Shown here: positions 1 through 10,439 of the stretch, piece after piece
How the letters are laid out: every line of letters begins with the position of its first letter
How positions within the stretch are numbered: the stretch's first letter is position 1
DNA from: Begonia masoniana
Taxonomy: Eukaryota > Streptophyta > Magnoliopsida > Cucurbitales > Begoniaceae
Length of the DNA: 64,000 nt
Reading direction: 5' to 3'
Assembly (NCBI GenBank): GCA_022432975.1
Contig: CM039506.1
Coordinates: forward strand, 16,814,121-16,878,120
Program-made: the position numbers and the translations under genes
The notes under the pieces: generated by a model
Databases searched by the model: none
What the model saw: the letters and a program-made list of their open reading frames with translations, nothing else
Told to the model about the DNA's origin: nothing

Positions 1-2
1 GT

Positions 3-713
3 CCCAAAAGAACACTGATTTGGACACATGAAAAACTCTCCAAAGATGAGAAAGGGACTTCTGTTGATGCACGACTATACAGAAGTATGATTGGTAGCCT
101 CTTATATTTAACTACTAGTCGGTCTGACATTTGTTATAGTGTGGGGTTATGTGCTCGGTGTCAAGCACATCCTCGAGAGTCTTACCTGATATCAATTAAA
201 CGAATTCTCAAATACATTGGCGGGACGACTGAATATGGACTTTGGTATTCTTTCGATGCAAATGCTAGTCTGGTTGGTTACTGTGACGCTGATTGGGCTG
301 AAAGTTCAGATGATCGAAAGAGTACTTTTGGTGGATGTTTTTATTTGGAAAACAATTTGGTGTTTTGGTTTAGCAAGAAGCAGAACTCTATTTATCTGTC
401 TATTGTCGAGGCAGAATATATCGCAGTTGGCAGTAGCTGTACTCAGCTTCTTTGGATGAAACAAATGCTCAAGGACTACGGTGTCACACAGAATGTCATA
501 ATGTTATACTATGATAATTCGAGTGCTATCAATATCTCCAAGAATCTAGTAAAACATTCTCAGACCAAGCATATTGATATTCGACATCATTTTATTATAT
601 CGCTTCTGGAGAATATGGTGGCCGAAAAGTAAATTGCCGATATTTTTACAAAAGCATTGGATGGTGTAAGATTCGAAGAACTCAAGTCTGCCTTAGGCCT
701 CTGTGTCATATGA
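3..713 (+). pseudogene. Ty1/copia pol C-terminus (RT end and RNase H), premature stop
   Basis: The reading frame is open from the window edge and carries the copia end-of-RT motif (MIGSLLYLT, then SDICYSVGLCARCQ) followed by RNase H. RNase H landmarks are CDADWAESSDDRKST, the EAEYIAVGSSCTQLLWMKQ helix and the NISKNLVKHSQTKHIDIRHHF segment. A TAA at 630-632 interrupts it. The same frame then continues as IADIFTKALD to a TGA at 711-713, the normal copia pol end, so the TAA is a premature stop. SIVEAEY and TTSRSD differ from the usual STAESEY and TASRPD wording, which also suggests decay. The product would supply reverse transcription and RNA-template removal in the virus-like particle. Confidence 0.85.
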
Positions 714-1478
714 AGAAATATTCAAGTTGAAAGTTAGAATAAAAAAAATAAAAAATAAAAGATCGCTACTTTTTTTAGGCGACTTCTTTTATTGCTAATG
801 ATTTTTTTTAAGCTTTTTGGTCTGTAACTCCCTGCATGACACAAGAGGTTCTATGAAGCTTTCAGCGATCTTTGTAGAAATTTGAAGTTAATCTCAAATG
901 TATTAATGAACGTTTTTATGAGATTCGATCGTGGCTATATTAATTAGATTTACTCACCAACTTATACGATATTGGATTTATTTTTCAAAGTCTATGAGAA
1001 GTTGAAGAAATATTTATGAATTTATAGTTTATTTCCATAATATCATCATTCTCAAAATTGTAAAGGATTTCGAATTTATTTTTTGAAAATTGACATGATT
1101 ACTTTGGCAATTTTTATGAAGATAAAAAATAAATCATCATGAATCTTAAGGAAATTCAAGTACCTCGATTATAGTTATTGGATGGGTTAATCTCTAAATC
1201 TGAAACCTTGCAGATTTTATGGTTTATTTCCATAAAATTATTTGGTTTATTCCCATAAATTACATAATTTATTTTCGAAGTCAAGTTGAAATTGAGATTC
1301 TATTATCCTTTTGGGAAATGGAGAAATTTTAATGTGATTTGATGGACCATATTTTCAAATTGAGTGTATTATGGTTTATTTCCATAAACCCTTAAGGAGT
1401 CTCAACAGCGAAATCTTTCTCTCTCCTCTGTTAGCATTCTGTATTTCAAAGGGTTACACTATTTAGGGCTTCTCTCGA
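714..1478 (+). other. AT-rich spacer between pol and third ORF
   Basis: There is no coding sequence. The stretch holds four copies of a short stem-loop of the form TTATGG, seven bases, CCATAA (about 1022-1040, 1217-1235, 1242-1259 and 1369-1387). The first and third copies are imperfect. Confidence 0.5.
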
Positions 1479-3060
1479 GTGCTCTTCTCCATGACAATCA
1501 GCAAAGAATCAATTGAAAATTCATCATCAAGTAATGTTCCAGACACTGTCACAAATGCAAATCTTGGTTATCTTGAATCGGAGATGACAATTGTTGTCTA
1601 TACGCCACCAACTATTGAGTGCATAGCGTCTGAGCTTAAGGGGGAACAATCAAAAATAGCAGCTCTTCCTATTCACCAAGTGGATTTGTCTTGTGTCAAA
1701 AGAAGATTTCGAAAAACCATTAATGACATATTCAAAATTAGTTTTGGTCCTCCCAAGGCTCCTGATCGTTCAAGACTCACTCAAGCTTAAAAGGGAAAAA
1801 AGGCTTGAGTGATTAAAGAAGATTCCTCCGATGATCAATGGTCCGAAAAGGATGAAATAGAATCGGACTCTTCTGATGTTATGGTTCAAGAAGTTCGGAC
1901 TTCAAAACAGTCCATGAATCTTCGTTCTAGTTTCAAGAAAATTGGTGAAAGCTCTATTCCTGCAAAATCACTAAAATTGAGACCCAAGAATACTGATGTG
2001 CATCCTGACACTCTAAAATCAAAGAAGCCGAAGCTCAATAAGGCAAAAATAACTCCGACTTCAAAATGTTCTACTTGCACACAGTCAAAGTCACAAAAAT
2101 AAGTAAGCAAAAATTCGAGTAAGCCTTTTGTTAAAACTATTGGAGTAGAATTCAAGTCAGAATATCATGTTGGTTGTTGGGAGATGTTTAGAGGCCTTAA
2201 ACCTTTTTTGAGTAAAGTAGTTAGAGTTCTACTGCAATTTAGATTTTGATGTGAAGACTCCAGATCATCCAAATTATGGTCAAACTTATCTTAGGGGACA
2301 GACTTTTGAATTCTCACCTGCTGTGATCAACACCTATTTAGAAAATGAAGGTCTTGAAGCTGAGATGTTTGTTCTGGATTTTAGCAGAATTATAGCTGAT
2401 ATCACAGAGGGTGTCAAACGTGTATGGCCTCAAGGAAAGGATTTTCCTTCCTCCCAATTAATAGTGAAATATGGAATTTTGCACAAAATTGCTATGAGGA
2501 ATTGGCTGCCTACTTCGCATGGCACAGGGATAAACAAATCAATGGCTACATTGCTGTTTAAAATAGGTAATGCAATTCCATTCAATATTGGACAGTTTAT
2601 TTTTGAACAAATTATGAAGCATGCTGATAGTAAGAATGGAAGGTTGGCTTTGCCGTTTCCATGTCTGATTTATGCAATTATCTCTTCCCAACATAAAGTT
2701 ATTAGAGAAAATAAGTTTTTGTATGTCGAAAAGGATGAAATCTGAATCAGTTATAAACTTCAGACTGGAGAACATGTTAATGATATGGACAAACTGATAG
2801 AGAGTGCTCCACCTTCCAAAGGTATGTCAACTGATGCTCTTGCTTCATATTCCATCAAGAATCTAATTGATGTATCAAAATCTTTGGATAATCAAATATC
2901 TGTGTTACAAAAACATAAGAGTATTATTACGAGTCTGATTGATACATTACTTAAGAATAAAACTGCTGTGGAAGAAAATGTTATCCTAAAGAAGCAAGAA
3001 AAAAAGTCATCTGCACCGGAATCATCTAGTGTTCCTCCTGAAGTCCCAGATGAAACTTAG
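1479..3060 (+). pseudogene. Sire-type third ORF (env-like / putative plant transposon protein), fragmented
   Basis: Four successive coding pieces (1479-1790, 1809-2102, 2251-2745, 2785-3060) make up one decayed ORF. The first two are Ser/Lys-rich, and the 1809-2102 piece is acidic then basic. The third is the conserved core: it has YLRGQTFEFSPAVINTYLENE, an LPTSHGTGINKSMATLLFKI segment and a hydrophobic stretch near KNGRLALPFPCLIYAII. This layout matches the plant transposon protein domain of Sire and related copia elements. The fourth is a Leu/Ile heptad-like segment (KSLDNQISVLQKHKSIITSL) and looks like a coiled coil. Stops and frame changes separate the pieces, so no full-length protein can be made. 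The full-length element at 21412-32023 has a much better preserved counterpart. Confidence 0.7.
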
Positions 3061-3291
3061 GAAGCTGTCACACCATGATCATATGCCATCAAACTTAATT
3101 TTGGTTAATTTCTTTTGTTGGTATAGTTGCTTTTCTTGAAGATATTGGATCTCTTCTGCTCCTCTTATCTTGCTGTTGGATACTCTATTTTTAAGTTGGA
3201 TGAATATCGCTTTTATCTTTTATGGCAAAATGGGGGAGTATTTATGCAGGGGGAGTTTTGGATTTTGCCAAAAATTGCCAAAGAGAGAAAT

Positions 3292-4372
3292 TGTAGATGT
3301 TAATATGTTGGCGTTTCTTTTTGGCAAATGTAATTTACTTCCCTAAAATTTGTTTTCAATTATAGAAGATTGATTCTTAGGATTCATGTCATTATTCATA
3401 TGATATTTGAATGAAGATCTCATATGGTTTACAGCGAGATAAGTAATCACAATAAACAAGGAATATATTCCTAACGTGTTGGAATCAGATATGATTGTTT
3501 AAAAGATTCTTTCCTAAAATAGTATGCACAGTGTCACACGAGCAAATATGAGAGTTTATGTTTCCTTCTTCATGAGGATCTATTGAGATATGGTATTTGA
3601 ATTACTCCTTAGATAAGGTAATTGCAAATCATATAAAAAATGATTCTTTTAACAGAAAGCGGTGTGGAACGAATATTGTTCTTTCGGGTTTTCTTGTACT
3701 CCACGATTGATCTTCGTTCTTCACCCACTGGTTCGTGTGGTGTATGTTTCTTGTTCGACCAATCGATGATTGTATGTTGTACGCACTCTGTTCGTGAGCT
3801 GATCTGATTATCTTCGAAGTGTATTGGTTTGATGCAACCATAGACAACGACGAGTGTCATCGACGGTGTCCAAGGTGCAATTCATTTTCTTTCATTGAAT
3901 CTTAGTCTCGGGATGAGGCTGCTTTTGAACTTGGGAGGAGTTCTGATCGTGGGCAAGGGGATCTTGCCATACACAGATTCCGGGAGAAGTCATCAACGAT
4001 AAGGGGAGCTTGTCATCTTTAGATTCCGGGAGGAGTCGTCATCAACAAGGGGATCTTGTTGCATTCAGATTCCGGGAGGGATCGATTACAAGTCGAGGGG
4101 AGCTCGCAAAAACTGTGTCACTAAGAAAGTTAGTAAGAGACGGCAACAAATATAATAGGGAGTCTTTATTTGTACAAGTCCGATTGTCTTGTAAATTCAA
4201 GAACTCGTGAATTGTTTTTTAATTCTGGGCATGGCCCCGCAGACGTAGGCAATTGCCGAACTGCATTGCCAAACTCTTGTCTCATTATTTTCTGTACTTT
4301 ATCATTGTTCATTATTATAAGAATTAAGTGGTGTCTCATCTAGTGTTCTACCTACACTAGGGCATCGCATAA
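3292..4372 (+). repeat. Sire-type LTR (3' LTR of the element at the window start)
   Basis: A purine run ending in gagagaaat at 3282-3291 precedes TGTAGATG, which I take as the LTR start. Near the other end lies the block GGCATGGCCCCGCAGACGTA (about 4226-4245), a signature shared in degraded form by the other Sire LTRs here, where a GCAGACGTAGG-like or GACGTAGGC-like string precedes the end. The 3' limit near 4372 is a guess. Confidence 0.6.
3905..4110 (+). repeat. Tandem ~48-bp repeats inside the Sire LTR
   Basis: About four degenerate units share the wording ATTCCGGGAGGAGTC followed by AAGGGGATCTTG. The clearest copies begin near 3977, 4022 and 4070, with an older one near 3930. Confidence 0.7.
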
Positions 4373-6709
4373 TTAACTTTGATTTTTCAGTACATTCCTC
4401 CAAGTTTTGCAATGAACTGCTTTTACTACATCTTACTTTTATTTTATTCATTATTTTAGATCTTTGGAATGATTTTGAGATCATTCAAATCTTGAAAAAA
4501 GTGGGTCATTGCTGTATTATGTTTCCAAGTAAAGGTTGATAGACAATACTTTTAAGTTCTGAGAACCTGCGGCAGAAAAACTAAATAATCAAAACTTGTT
4601 TACATGATGATATTGATATCTGAGGTAACCCGGAAAACTTGAATCAGGGAAATTTGTATCTGAACAGGCTGGACAGGGGAGGAGGAGGAGGAGCTTTTTA
4701 GCCATCTTTGCCATAATAATGGCCTAAAAAGGGCAGTTTGAAGTGGAGGGTAGGGTCAGAAGTTGCTGGCAAAAAATACCCAAATCTTTGTTTGAGAAGC
4801 CAACCCGTTTTGGCAGAAGGGCTGTCAATGGCTGCAACATTTCACAGATTTTGAGATAGCACCCCCTTCAATTATGTAGAGCATCGAAAGCTCCTACTAC
4901 TACTGTGAACTGTCCTTTGCTTTTTATTTGCCTTGCAGCCTGCAGGTAATAAATCAGGGGCCGCATGGGAACCGCAGTTTGAATCGAAATTGTGAGTTTA
5001 GATTTGGTTTGGTTTAGTTTGATTCATATTCTTATTCGAATCGTGATTGGTTCTTCGTATAAAAGAATGTCTTCTGTGATTTTGCTCATGGATTCAGAAC
5101 AAAATTGAACTGCAAATCACAAAATCATACCCAAACTCGGGCAAAATACAAAATTATCATGTGAAATGTATGCACGCAAAAGAGTTTACTTTTTTTTTTT
5201 TGTATCGTACAAGAAAAAAGAAAAAAAATAAATAGGAGGGATTGGAATTCATAGAAGATGAGGACAAGATAGAATGAGAAATTGATGAAGAAATGAAGAA
5301 TTGGATAACATTTTTGTCTCACATTAAATGTTGGATTTCACGTTGTCTATAACTGTGTTCAAGCAGCTCAGCCTTTGTTTTGGCAATGACTTTGTGTTTT
5401 TTTTCGTGGGACATTCATTTGTCAAACCCTCCCTAACTTCTCACCATTTTGGCTTACTTGACTGGTCTATGTTTTTGGAGTTTTGAAACTAACTCTTAAA
5501 TTTAGGGGCAAAGAGCACATAGTTTTTCAATACTTTATTTTTAGGATAAATAACTTCATGAATTTTGATAAGTGATATTCTTCTTGAGGCAATTTTCAAA
5601 AAGAAACAACTCCCATTAGCACGATTTTAGCGATTACAGTGAGTCTGAGCATTGAGTTTCCCGATTCGTTTATTTTAAAAATCACTAACATTTTCAAAAT
5701 CGTTCTCTTTGAAGTTATTTCTCTCTCAAAATCACTTAACAGAAAAGATCACGTGATAAAAAAGTGTTGATAGAAGGTGGATGTGTATATATATATAAAT
5801 TGATAAGAAATGATGAGTAGATATAAATATGGTCACATGAACACAAAGAACATAACCTAAAAGTTTCATATTTGAAGCAACGTTAATTCCTAAAATTATT
5901 GGTGTTGGGACTCTTGACTTTATCATCTTTTGTTTCCCCAAGGCAAGTTGCTTCCCTTCCAAAGATAACTCTGTCTCTCTAAGCCAATCTCTATACTCCA
6001 AAAAAAATAAATCCAATTGTCACTTCCAATTTATACAGTTATATGAAGATAATTCCTAATTGCAACGTCTTGTTTCTTGATGATAATAATAAGTAATTAC
6101 TAATTTGGATATAATTCAACATAACTTTTGCAAGTGGGTACAAGTAAAACCTTCAATAATTGTTTTTCGAAAAACAATTATTGTTCTTTAAATTAGTAGC
6201 AAAACAACCACTATCGTGATAAAATTAGTAGTATATTTTACGTTTTTGCACATGCTAACAATTTAAGTTTGATGTTACCTTAGTTACCTTGATTCACTCA
6301 ATTTTAGATACATAAATATTAGACTTGCTTTTTGACTTATCTCAATTGGATTGTTACATAGTTTTTAGTACTTGAGAGAAACAAAGTAAGCATCATCGAT
6401 TCAAATGTTTATTGTAAGTTAACAACACTAGAAATTTGATAAATTTTATCACGACAATGATTGTTTTTATAACGACCCAAAGCACAACGGAAATTGTACA
6501 CAGAAAATTAACCACAACTATAAATATAAAGACTACCTTACTTTATAGTTTTCAAAATCAATTGTCGGCAAGAAATCGACCAAGTCAAAGTAATCACAAC
6601 ATGACTTATCATATTTTATCAATTACTATATCAAAATAACCAATTTAATTTATTAAAAAAAAAACAAGATTCATTTGAATAACGTCTAATTCAATCATTA
6701 TACAGTATT
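4373..6709. other. AT-rich stretch without a supportable gene
   Basis: I see no gene or recognisable transposon. Open frames are short and without family motifs. The stretch includes a GGAGGAGGAGGAGG run near 4680 and a poly-T run near 5190. A perfect 30-bp palindrome at 6154-6183 is listed separately. Confidence 0.5.
6154..6183. repeat. Perfect 30-bp palindrome
   Basis: The arms CAATAATTGTTTTTC and GAAAAACAATTATTG are exact reverse complements with no loop, so this can form a cruciform. No flanking element explains it. Confidence 0.8.
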
Positions 6710-6718
6710 ATTAATTTA
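6710..6718. repeat. Target-site duplication, left (9 bp)
   Basis: ATTAATTTA is identical to 10108-10116 on the other side of the Pack-MULE. Confidence 0.92.
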
Positions 6719-7294
6719 GGGTAAAGTGCAATTTGGCCCCTACAACTAGGTGAAATGGACAATTTACACCGTAAATTTAGATAATCGGCAATGTGGCCCC
6801 TACAACTAGGATAAAGTGCAATTTGACCCCTACCGTCATTTTTTCTGTTAAATTGTCACGTTTTTTTCACGTGCCTATTTTTTCTTCATAAAATACCCAT
6901 GTCCTGGACCGGTTCGGTTCACTAATCATATTTTAAAAAAAACCCCAATTTCAATATTCCTCCTCGATTCTCAGATCAACAGGCTAGTGGTCACTGCCCT
7001 TCTATGTTGCCCATCTTTCAGTTCCTCGATTCTCAGGCGAACCACGACCTCGAGTCCTCGACGGCCGACTAGCAAAGTGCGAACACCCAACCCCGGCCAC
7101 GACCCGCGACCTCAACCTCGATTCCAGACGTTCCTGCTCGGCTGCTTCCGACCACGACCTCGGCTCCCTGCTCGATTCTCATTCGCGCTCGACTCTCCTC
7201 TATAAGACTATCCTTTAATAGCTCCGGTATTTGGCTACTGGCCGCAAAATAATCGGAGCCATTAATCCTTTCGAATATGCTCTTGGAACCATTC
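6719..7294 (+). repeat. Pack-MULE left terminal inverted repeat
   Basis: It is the reverse complement of 9530-10107 with scattered mismatches and small indels. The outer part is AT-rich and repeats the phrase GGCCCCTACAACTAGG. The inner part (about 6960-7200) is GC-rich. A 72-codon frame in the GC-rich part (6987-7205) is also present in the other repeat; I regard it as a by-product of base composition, not a gene. Confidence 0.9.
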
Positions 7295-8199
7295 TCGGAC
7301 TCGTTTCCTTACAAAGAAATGGAGAATGGAATCCTGTGGGAAGTTGAGGGAAATGTAAATTGTAGCTTTTTTCTGGTTTTATGTACAAGACTAAATACAC
7401 GTGAAGGACAAATATTTATCTTTATTGTTATGTTAAATTTTTTGGGCATCATACGAATTAGATAATGTTATATCATCTATACTCTATGCGATGTAGTGGG
7501 TTGTTCAAGGATCAGTTGATGTTGATATCAGTGCAAACCCTTCTGCCGAAGGTTGTGAGGAGGACGAGGGTGTAGATGATCAAGCTGTGAAGGTGGTTGA
7601 CATTGTTGACACTTTCAGGCTCCAAGTATAATGATTCTGTTTTAATTTGTGTGGTGCTTTCATTTTTTAAAGTGGAACACTGATCATCTATCATGCGTCT
7701 TACAGGAACAACCTGCTTTCGATAAGAAGCAGTTTGTCACATTCATAAAGTGGTACATCAAATTGTTGACCCCTAAGCTTAGAGGGAAATGACCAAGAGA
7801 AATTTAAGAAAAACATCGAGGGTGCAACAAAGTTCCTGCTGTCAAAGCTCAGTGACCTTCAATTGTACGTGTTGCATTTGTTCATATTTCTCCGATGTCC
7901 ATTCTTTTAGCTTATCTATTTGTTATGATATATAGTTGTGTTGATTGAATGAATCTGTAAACAACGAAACAGTTGGTTCATGTAACTAAGATATATGTTA
8001 TTTGTTGCAACTCTATTTTAATATCATATTTGATGAAAAGATTTTTCAAGTTGAAAATTGATTCTCATTTTGGTTATGTAACTTTGTGGGGGAGAGCATG
8101 CATGATGATAGCAGTATGGTCTTTGCTTACTACAAGGATGGTGCAACTGATCCAACATTTCTTTACTTTGCCCATGGATTGAAGGAAATCAAGTGCTAG
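7294..8199 (+). pseudogene. TCTP: Captured TCTP (translationally controlled tumor protein) gene, exons 2-5, broken
   Basis: Four exons encode most of a plant TCTP, a small cytosolic growth-related protein. Exon at 7294-7354: SDSFPYKEMENGILWEVEG. Exon at 7497-7625: [15 protein letters not shown] up to [11 protein letters not shown]. Exon at 7706-7864: [15 protein letters not shown] up to [16 protein letters not shown]. Exon at about 8082-8199: [35 protein letters not shown] and the TAG stop. Three introns lie where introns interrupt the frame, with GT donors at 7355, 7626 and 7865. The first exon with the native start is missing. One extra G near 7785-7790 shifts the frame in the third exon, giving TGA and TAA within a few codons. 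The acceptor before the last exon reads AAC instead of AG. It is therefore a non-functional transduplicate. Confidence 0.93.
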
Positions 8200-8373
8200 A
8201 AAGCTTCATGGCAGAGGTGCTTTTTAGTCTCAGGTTTCTACTATCGTGTGCTTTGTTTTAGACATGATTAAATTATGTGAGACCAAATTTTGTCTTGATT
8301 TATTGTGTTTGTAACCTGGCTGCTACTTAGATTTATGGTGTTATATCATGTGCCATGCAATTGTTAATTTCAG

Positions 8374-8475
8374 ATGGTCATGAAATCCACTCGCCGGGAA
8401 CTGGAAAAAGAGCTTTTGCAAGAGGGTGTAACCCGGCTGAAAGACCTGCCGTCTTACCGACTTCTTACCCAATAG
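8374..8475 (+). other. Exon-like ORF of unknown origin inside the Pack-MULE
   Basis: A 33-codon frame starts right after a TTTCAG acceptor and reads MKSTRRELEKELLQEG, then VTRLKDLPSYRLLTQ and TAG. Its charged, helix-forming composition is unlike the AT-rich surroundings, so it may be the last exon of a third captured gene. I do not recognise the family. Confidence 0.4.
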
Positions 8476-9049
8476 AGACTTCTCACCCTTTAGTTTTTCA
8501 TCTAATTGAAAGAAAGAAGAAAAGGATGTTTGAAGGAGATGATAAGCTTGCGTAGAAATGAAATTATTTTTGCGTTCATAGTTTGTAAAGCTTGAGACGA
8601 TTTGAGAGGGTGACCATTTTCAGGTTTGAAAGATGAACATTTTAATCTATTGCACCTACCCAACCACTAGTAAAGTTTTCAAGAAATGGTTGTTTTTAAT
8701 GGCTTTCTATGATGCAAACAGCCATTGGTTTCATTGCTGATGATACGAACAATATTGACTTGTTTTAATTCGGTCTCAAAATGGATGTGTAATTCATACA
8801 TAGATAAGCACGTAGTCCAAGTATAATGACATAAATTGTGAACTAAGTAGACAATAGATTCACCATTAGAAAGAGCAAGCATCATTCTACAACTGACGCA
8901 TTATTTCAATATAATTCAACTCAAGCAAGTAATTTATGATAAAAACTTCTACAGCTCCATATATTTAAGGAGTGACCAACACAATAAGTTTGTCATAAGA
9001 AGCTGACAAAAGTGTGTAATTGATGAGGCTTTTACAATCAAAACTTTCT

Positions 9050-9541
9050 TTACTCGTAGATCCATTAATGAAGGCTTGTCTGCCAACTGACAGTCCCTTC
9101 TGGGAACCAAATGCAGATTTCCTTGCACTCTCGACAGAATCACTTCCATGAATTACATTTCTACGTGGTAAGCCATAAAATTTATATCAACAGAAAATCT
9201 TACACTTTTAAATGGTAGTAATAAATCACTATTTGCTCGGGTTATGAAAACTCACTATCTTATTGAAATGGAGATGTGAAGTGATAATAGTAAGCATTAG
9301 AACAAGAAAAGAAAAAAACTCATTTACACCAAAAATCATGCGTAGCTGTTATGGTTATCTAGAATTGAAAATATTAAAGTATGAATTTTCCTAATATAAT
9401 TCACTGAAAACAGAGAAATTTAGAGTAGTCCATAGTGAATGAAAAATTTACACAGAAAAATTTAAGAAGCACATGAAAAGAAGACGGACGGAGCATGTTA
9501 CCTGCCAATCTCAAAAGCATAGTCACCACGAATGGTTCCAG
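9050..9541 (-). pseudogene. NDPK: Captured nucleoside diphosphate kinase C-terminal exons, broken
   Basis: On the minus strand, an exon at 9541-9502 reads [12 protein letters not shown] and ends AG before a GTAACA donor. After a ~340-base intron, an exon at 9160-9050 restores Arg and reads NVIHGSDSVESARK. This is the NDPK active-site HGSD block, with the catalytic His being the preceding RNVIH one. NDPK transfers phosphate from ATP to other nucleoside diphosphates through that His. A small deletion after SARK shifts the frame. The shifted frame still reads EICIWFPEGTVSWQTSLH, then TAA at 9067-9065, then WIYE and TAA at 9052-9050, the family C-terminus. The piece covers about the last 55 residues of a ~150-residue enzyme and starts at the inner edge of the right terminal repeat. 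Confidence 0.9.
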
Positions 9542-10107
9542 AAGCATATTCGAAAGGATTAGTGGCTCCGATTATTTTGCGGCCAGTAGCCAAATACCGG
9601 AGATATTAAAGGATAGTCTTACAGAGGAGAGCCGAGCGCGAATGAGAATCGAGCAGGGAGCCGAGGTCGGAGTCGGAAGCAGCCGAGCAGGAATGTCGGG
9701 AATCGAGGTCGAGGTCGCGGGTCGTGGCCGGGGTTGGGTGTTCGCACTTCGCTAGTCGGTCGTCGAGTACTCGGGGTCGGGGTTCGCCTGAGAATCGAGG
9801 AACTGAAGGATGGGCAACATAGAAGGGCAGTGGCCACTCGTATGTTGATCTGAGAATCGAGGAGGAATATTGAAATTGGGGGTTTTTTTAAAAAAATATG
9901 ATAAGTGAACCGAACCGGTTCAAGACATGGGCATTTTAGGAAGAAAAAATAGGCACGTGAAAAAACGTGACAATTTAAAAGAAAAAATGACGGTAGGGGC
10001 CAAATTGCACTTTATCCTAGTTGTAGGGGCCACATTGCCCATTATCCAAATTTACGGTGTAAATTGTCCATTTCACCTAGTTGTAGGGGCCAAATTGCAC
10101 TTTACCC
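9530..10107 (-). repeat. Pack-MULE right terminal inverted repeat
   Basis: It mirrors 6719-7294 with the same GC-rich inner part and AT-rich outer part, and ends in TTTACCC at 10107. Its inner ~10 bases (GGAACCATTC on the minus strand) are also NDPK coding sequence. Confidence 0.9.
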
Positions 10108-10116
10108 ATTAATTTA
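10108..10116. repeat. Target-site duplication, right (9 bp)
   Basis: ATTAATTTA, matching 6710-6718 exactly. Confidence 0.92.
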
Positions 10117-10439
10117 ATTAGTGACGATCTTTGAAATGCTTAATTAATAGTAAGATTAAAGATAATTTAACTTAATCTTCCAACTTTAAGTAATAGTTAT
10201 TTATAATAAAATTAAAATTATGCATGATAAATTAAAAAAATAATCCAAAAATACATGATCTGAAATATAATCAAAGATCACAAAATCTGTAGATGTATAT
10301 GTATATAAACTCATTTTTTTAATCCAAAAAAAGGAGTAAATATTCTTGAGAATTTTCGCTCTTTTCCCCACAATCCAAACACTTCTTTCCCGAATTGGCC
10401 CAACCAAAACAAGCGATTCTACAACTCAGGCCGACGAAA

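Larger units (their letters stand above)
1..4372 (+). mobile_element. Sire-type Ty1/copia retrotransposon, 3' portion, decayed
   Basis: The window opens inside a copia internal region. In order it shows the RT/RNase H end of pol, an AT-rich spacer, a broken third ORF of the Sire env-like type, a purine-rich tract near 3232-3255 and one LTR. A third ORF downstream of pol is characteristic of the Sire lineage. The 5' LTR, gag and most of pol lie outside the window. No primer-binding site follows the LTR, which fits a 3' LTR. The 3' limit is approximate because the LTR terminus is mutated and I found no target duplication. Confidence 0.75.
6719..10107. mobile_element. Pack-MULE (non-autonomous Mutator-like element) carrying captured gene fragments
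   Basis: The 3,389-bp element starts with GGGTAAAGTGCAATTTGG and ends with its reverse complement. It is bounded by an exact 9-bp direct repeat, ATTAATTTA, at 6710-6718 and 10108-10116. Nine-bp target duplications with long terminal inverted repeats define Mutator-like elements. The inverted repeats are 576 and 578 bp. The interior has no transposase. It carries exons of TCTP on + and of nucleoside diphosphate kinase on -, both with introns and both starting at the inner edge of a terminal repeat, plus one unidentified exon-like ORF. Retained introns show the capture was from genomic DNA. It would depend on an autonomous MULE in trans. Confidence 0.92.

Noticed and set aside
5732..6016. 94-codon minus-strand ORF with a plausible-looking N-terminus
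   Set aside because: No recognisable domain, AT-rich tail and no supporting neighbours.
6987..7205. 72-codon ORF in each Pack-MULE terminal repeat (also 9619-9837, minus)
   Set aside because: Follows from the GC-rich terminal repeats; no homology recognised and no splice context.
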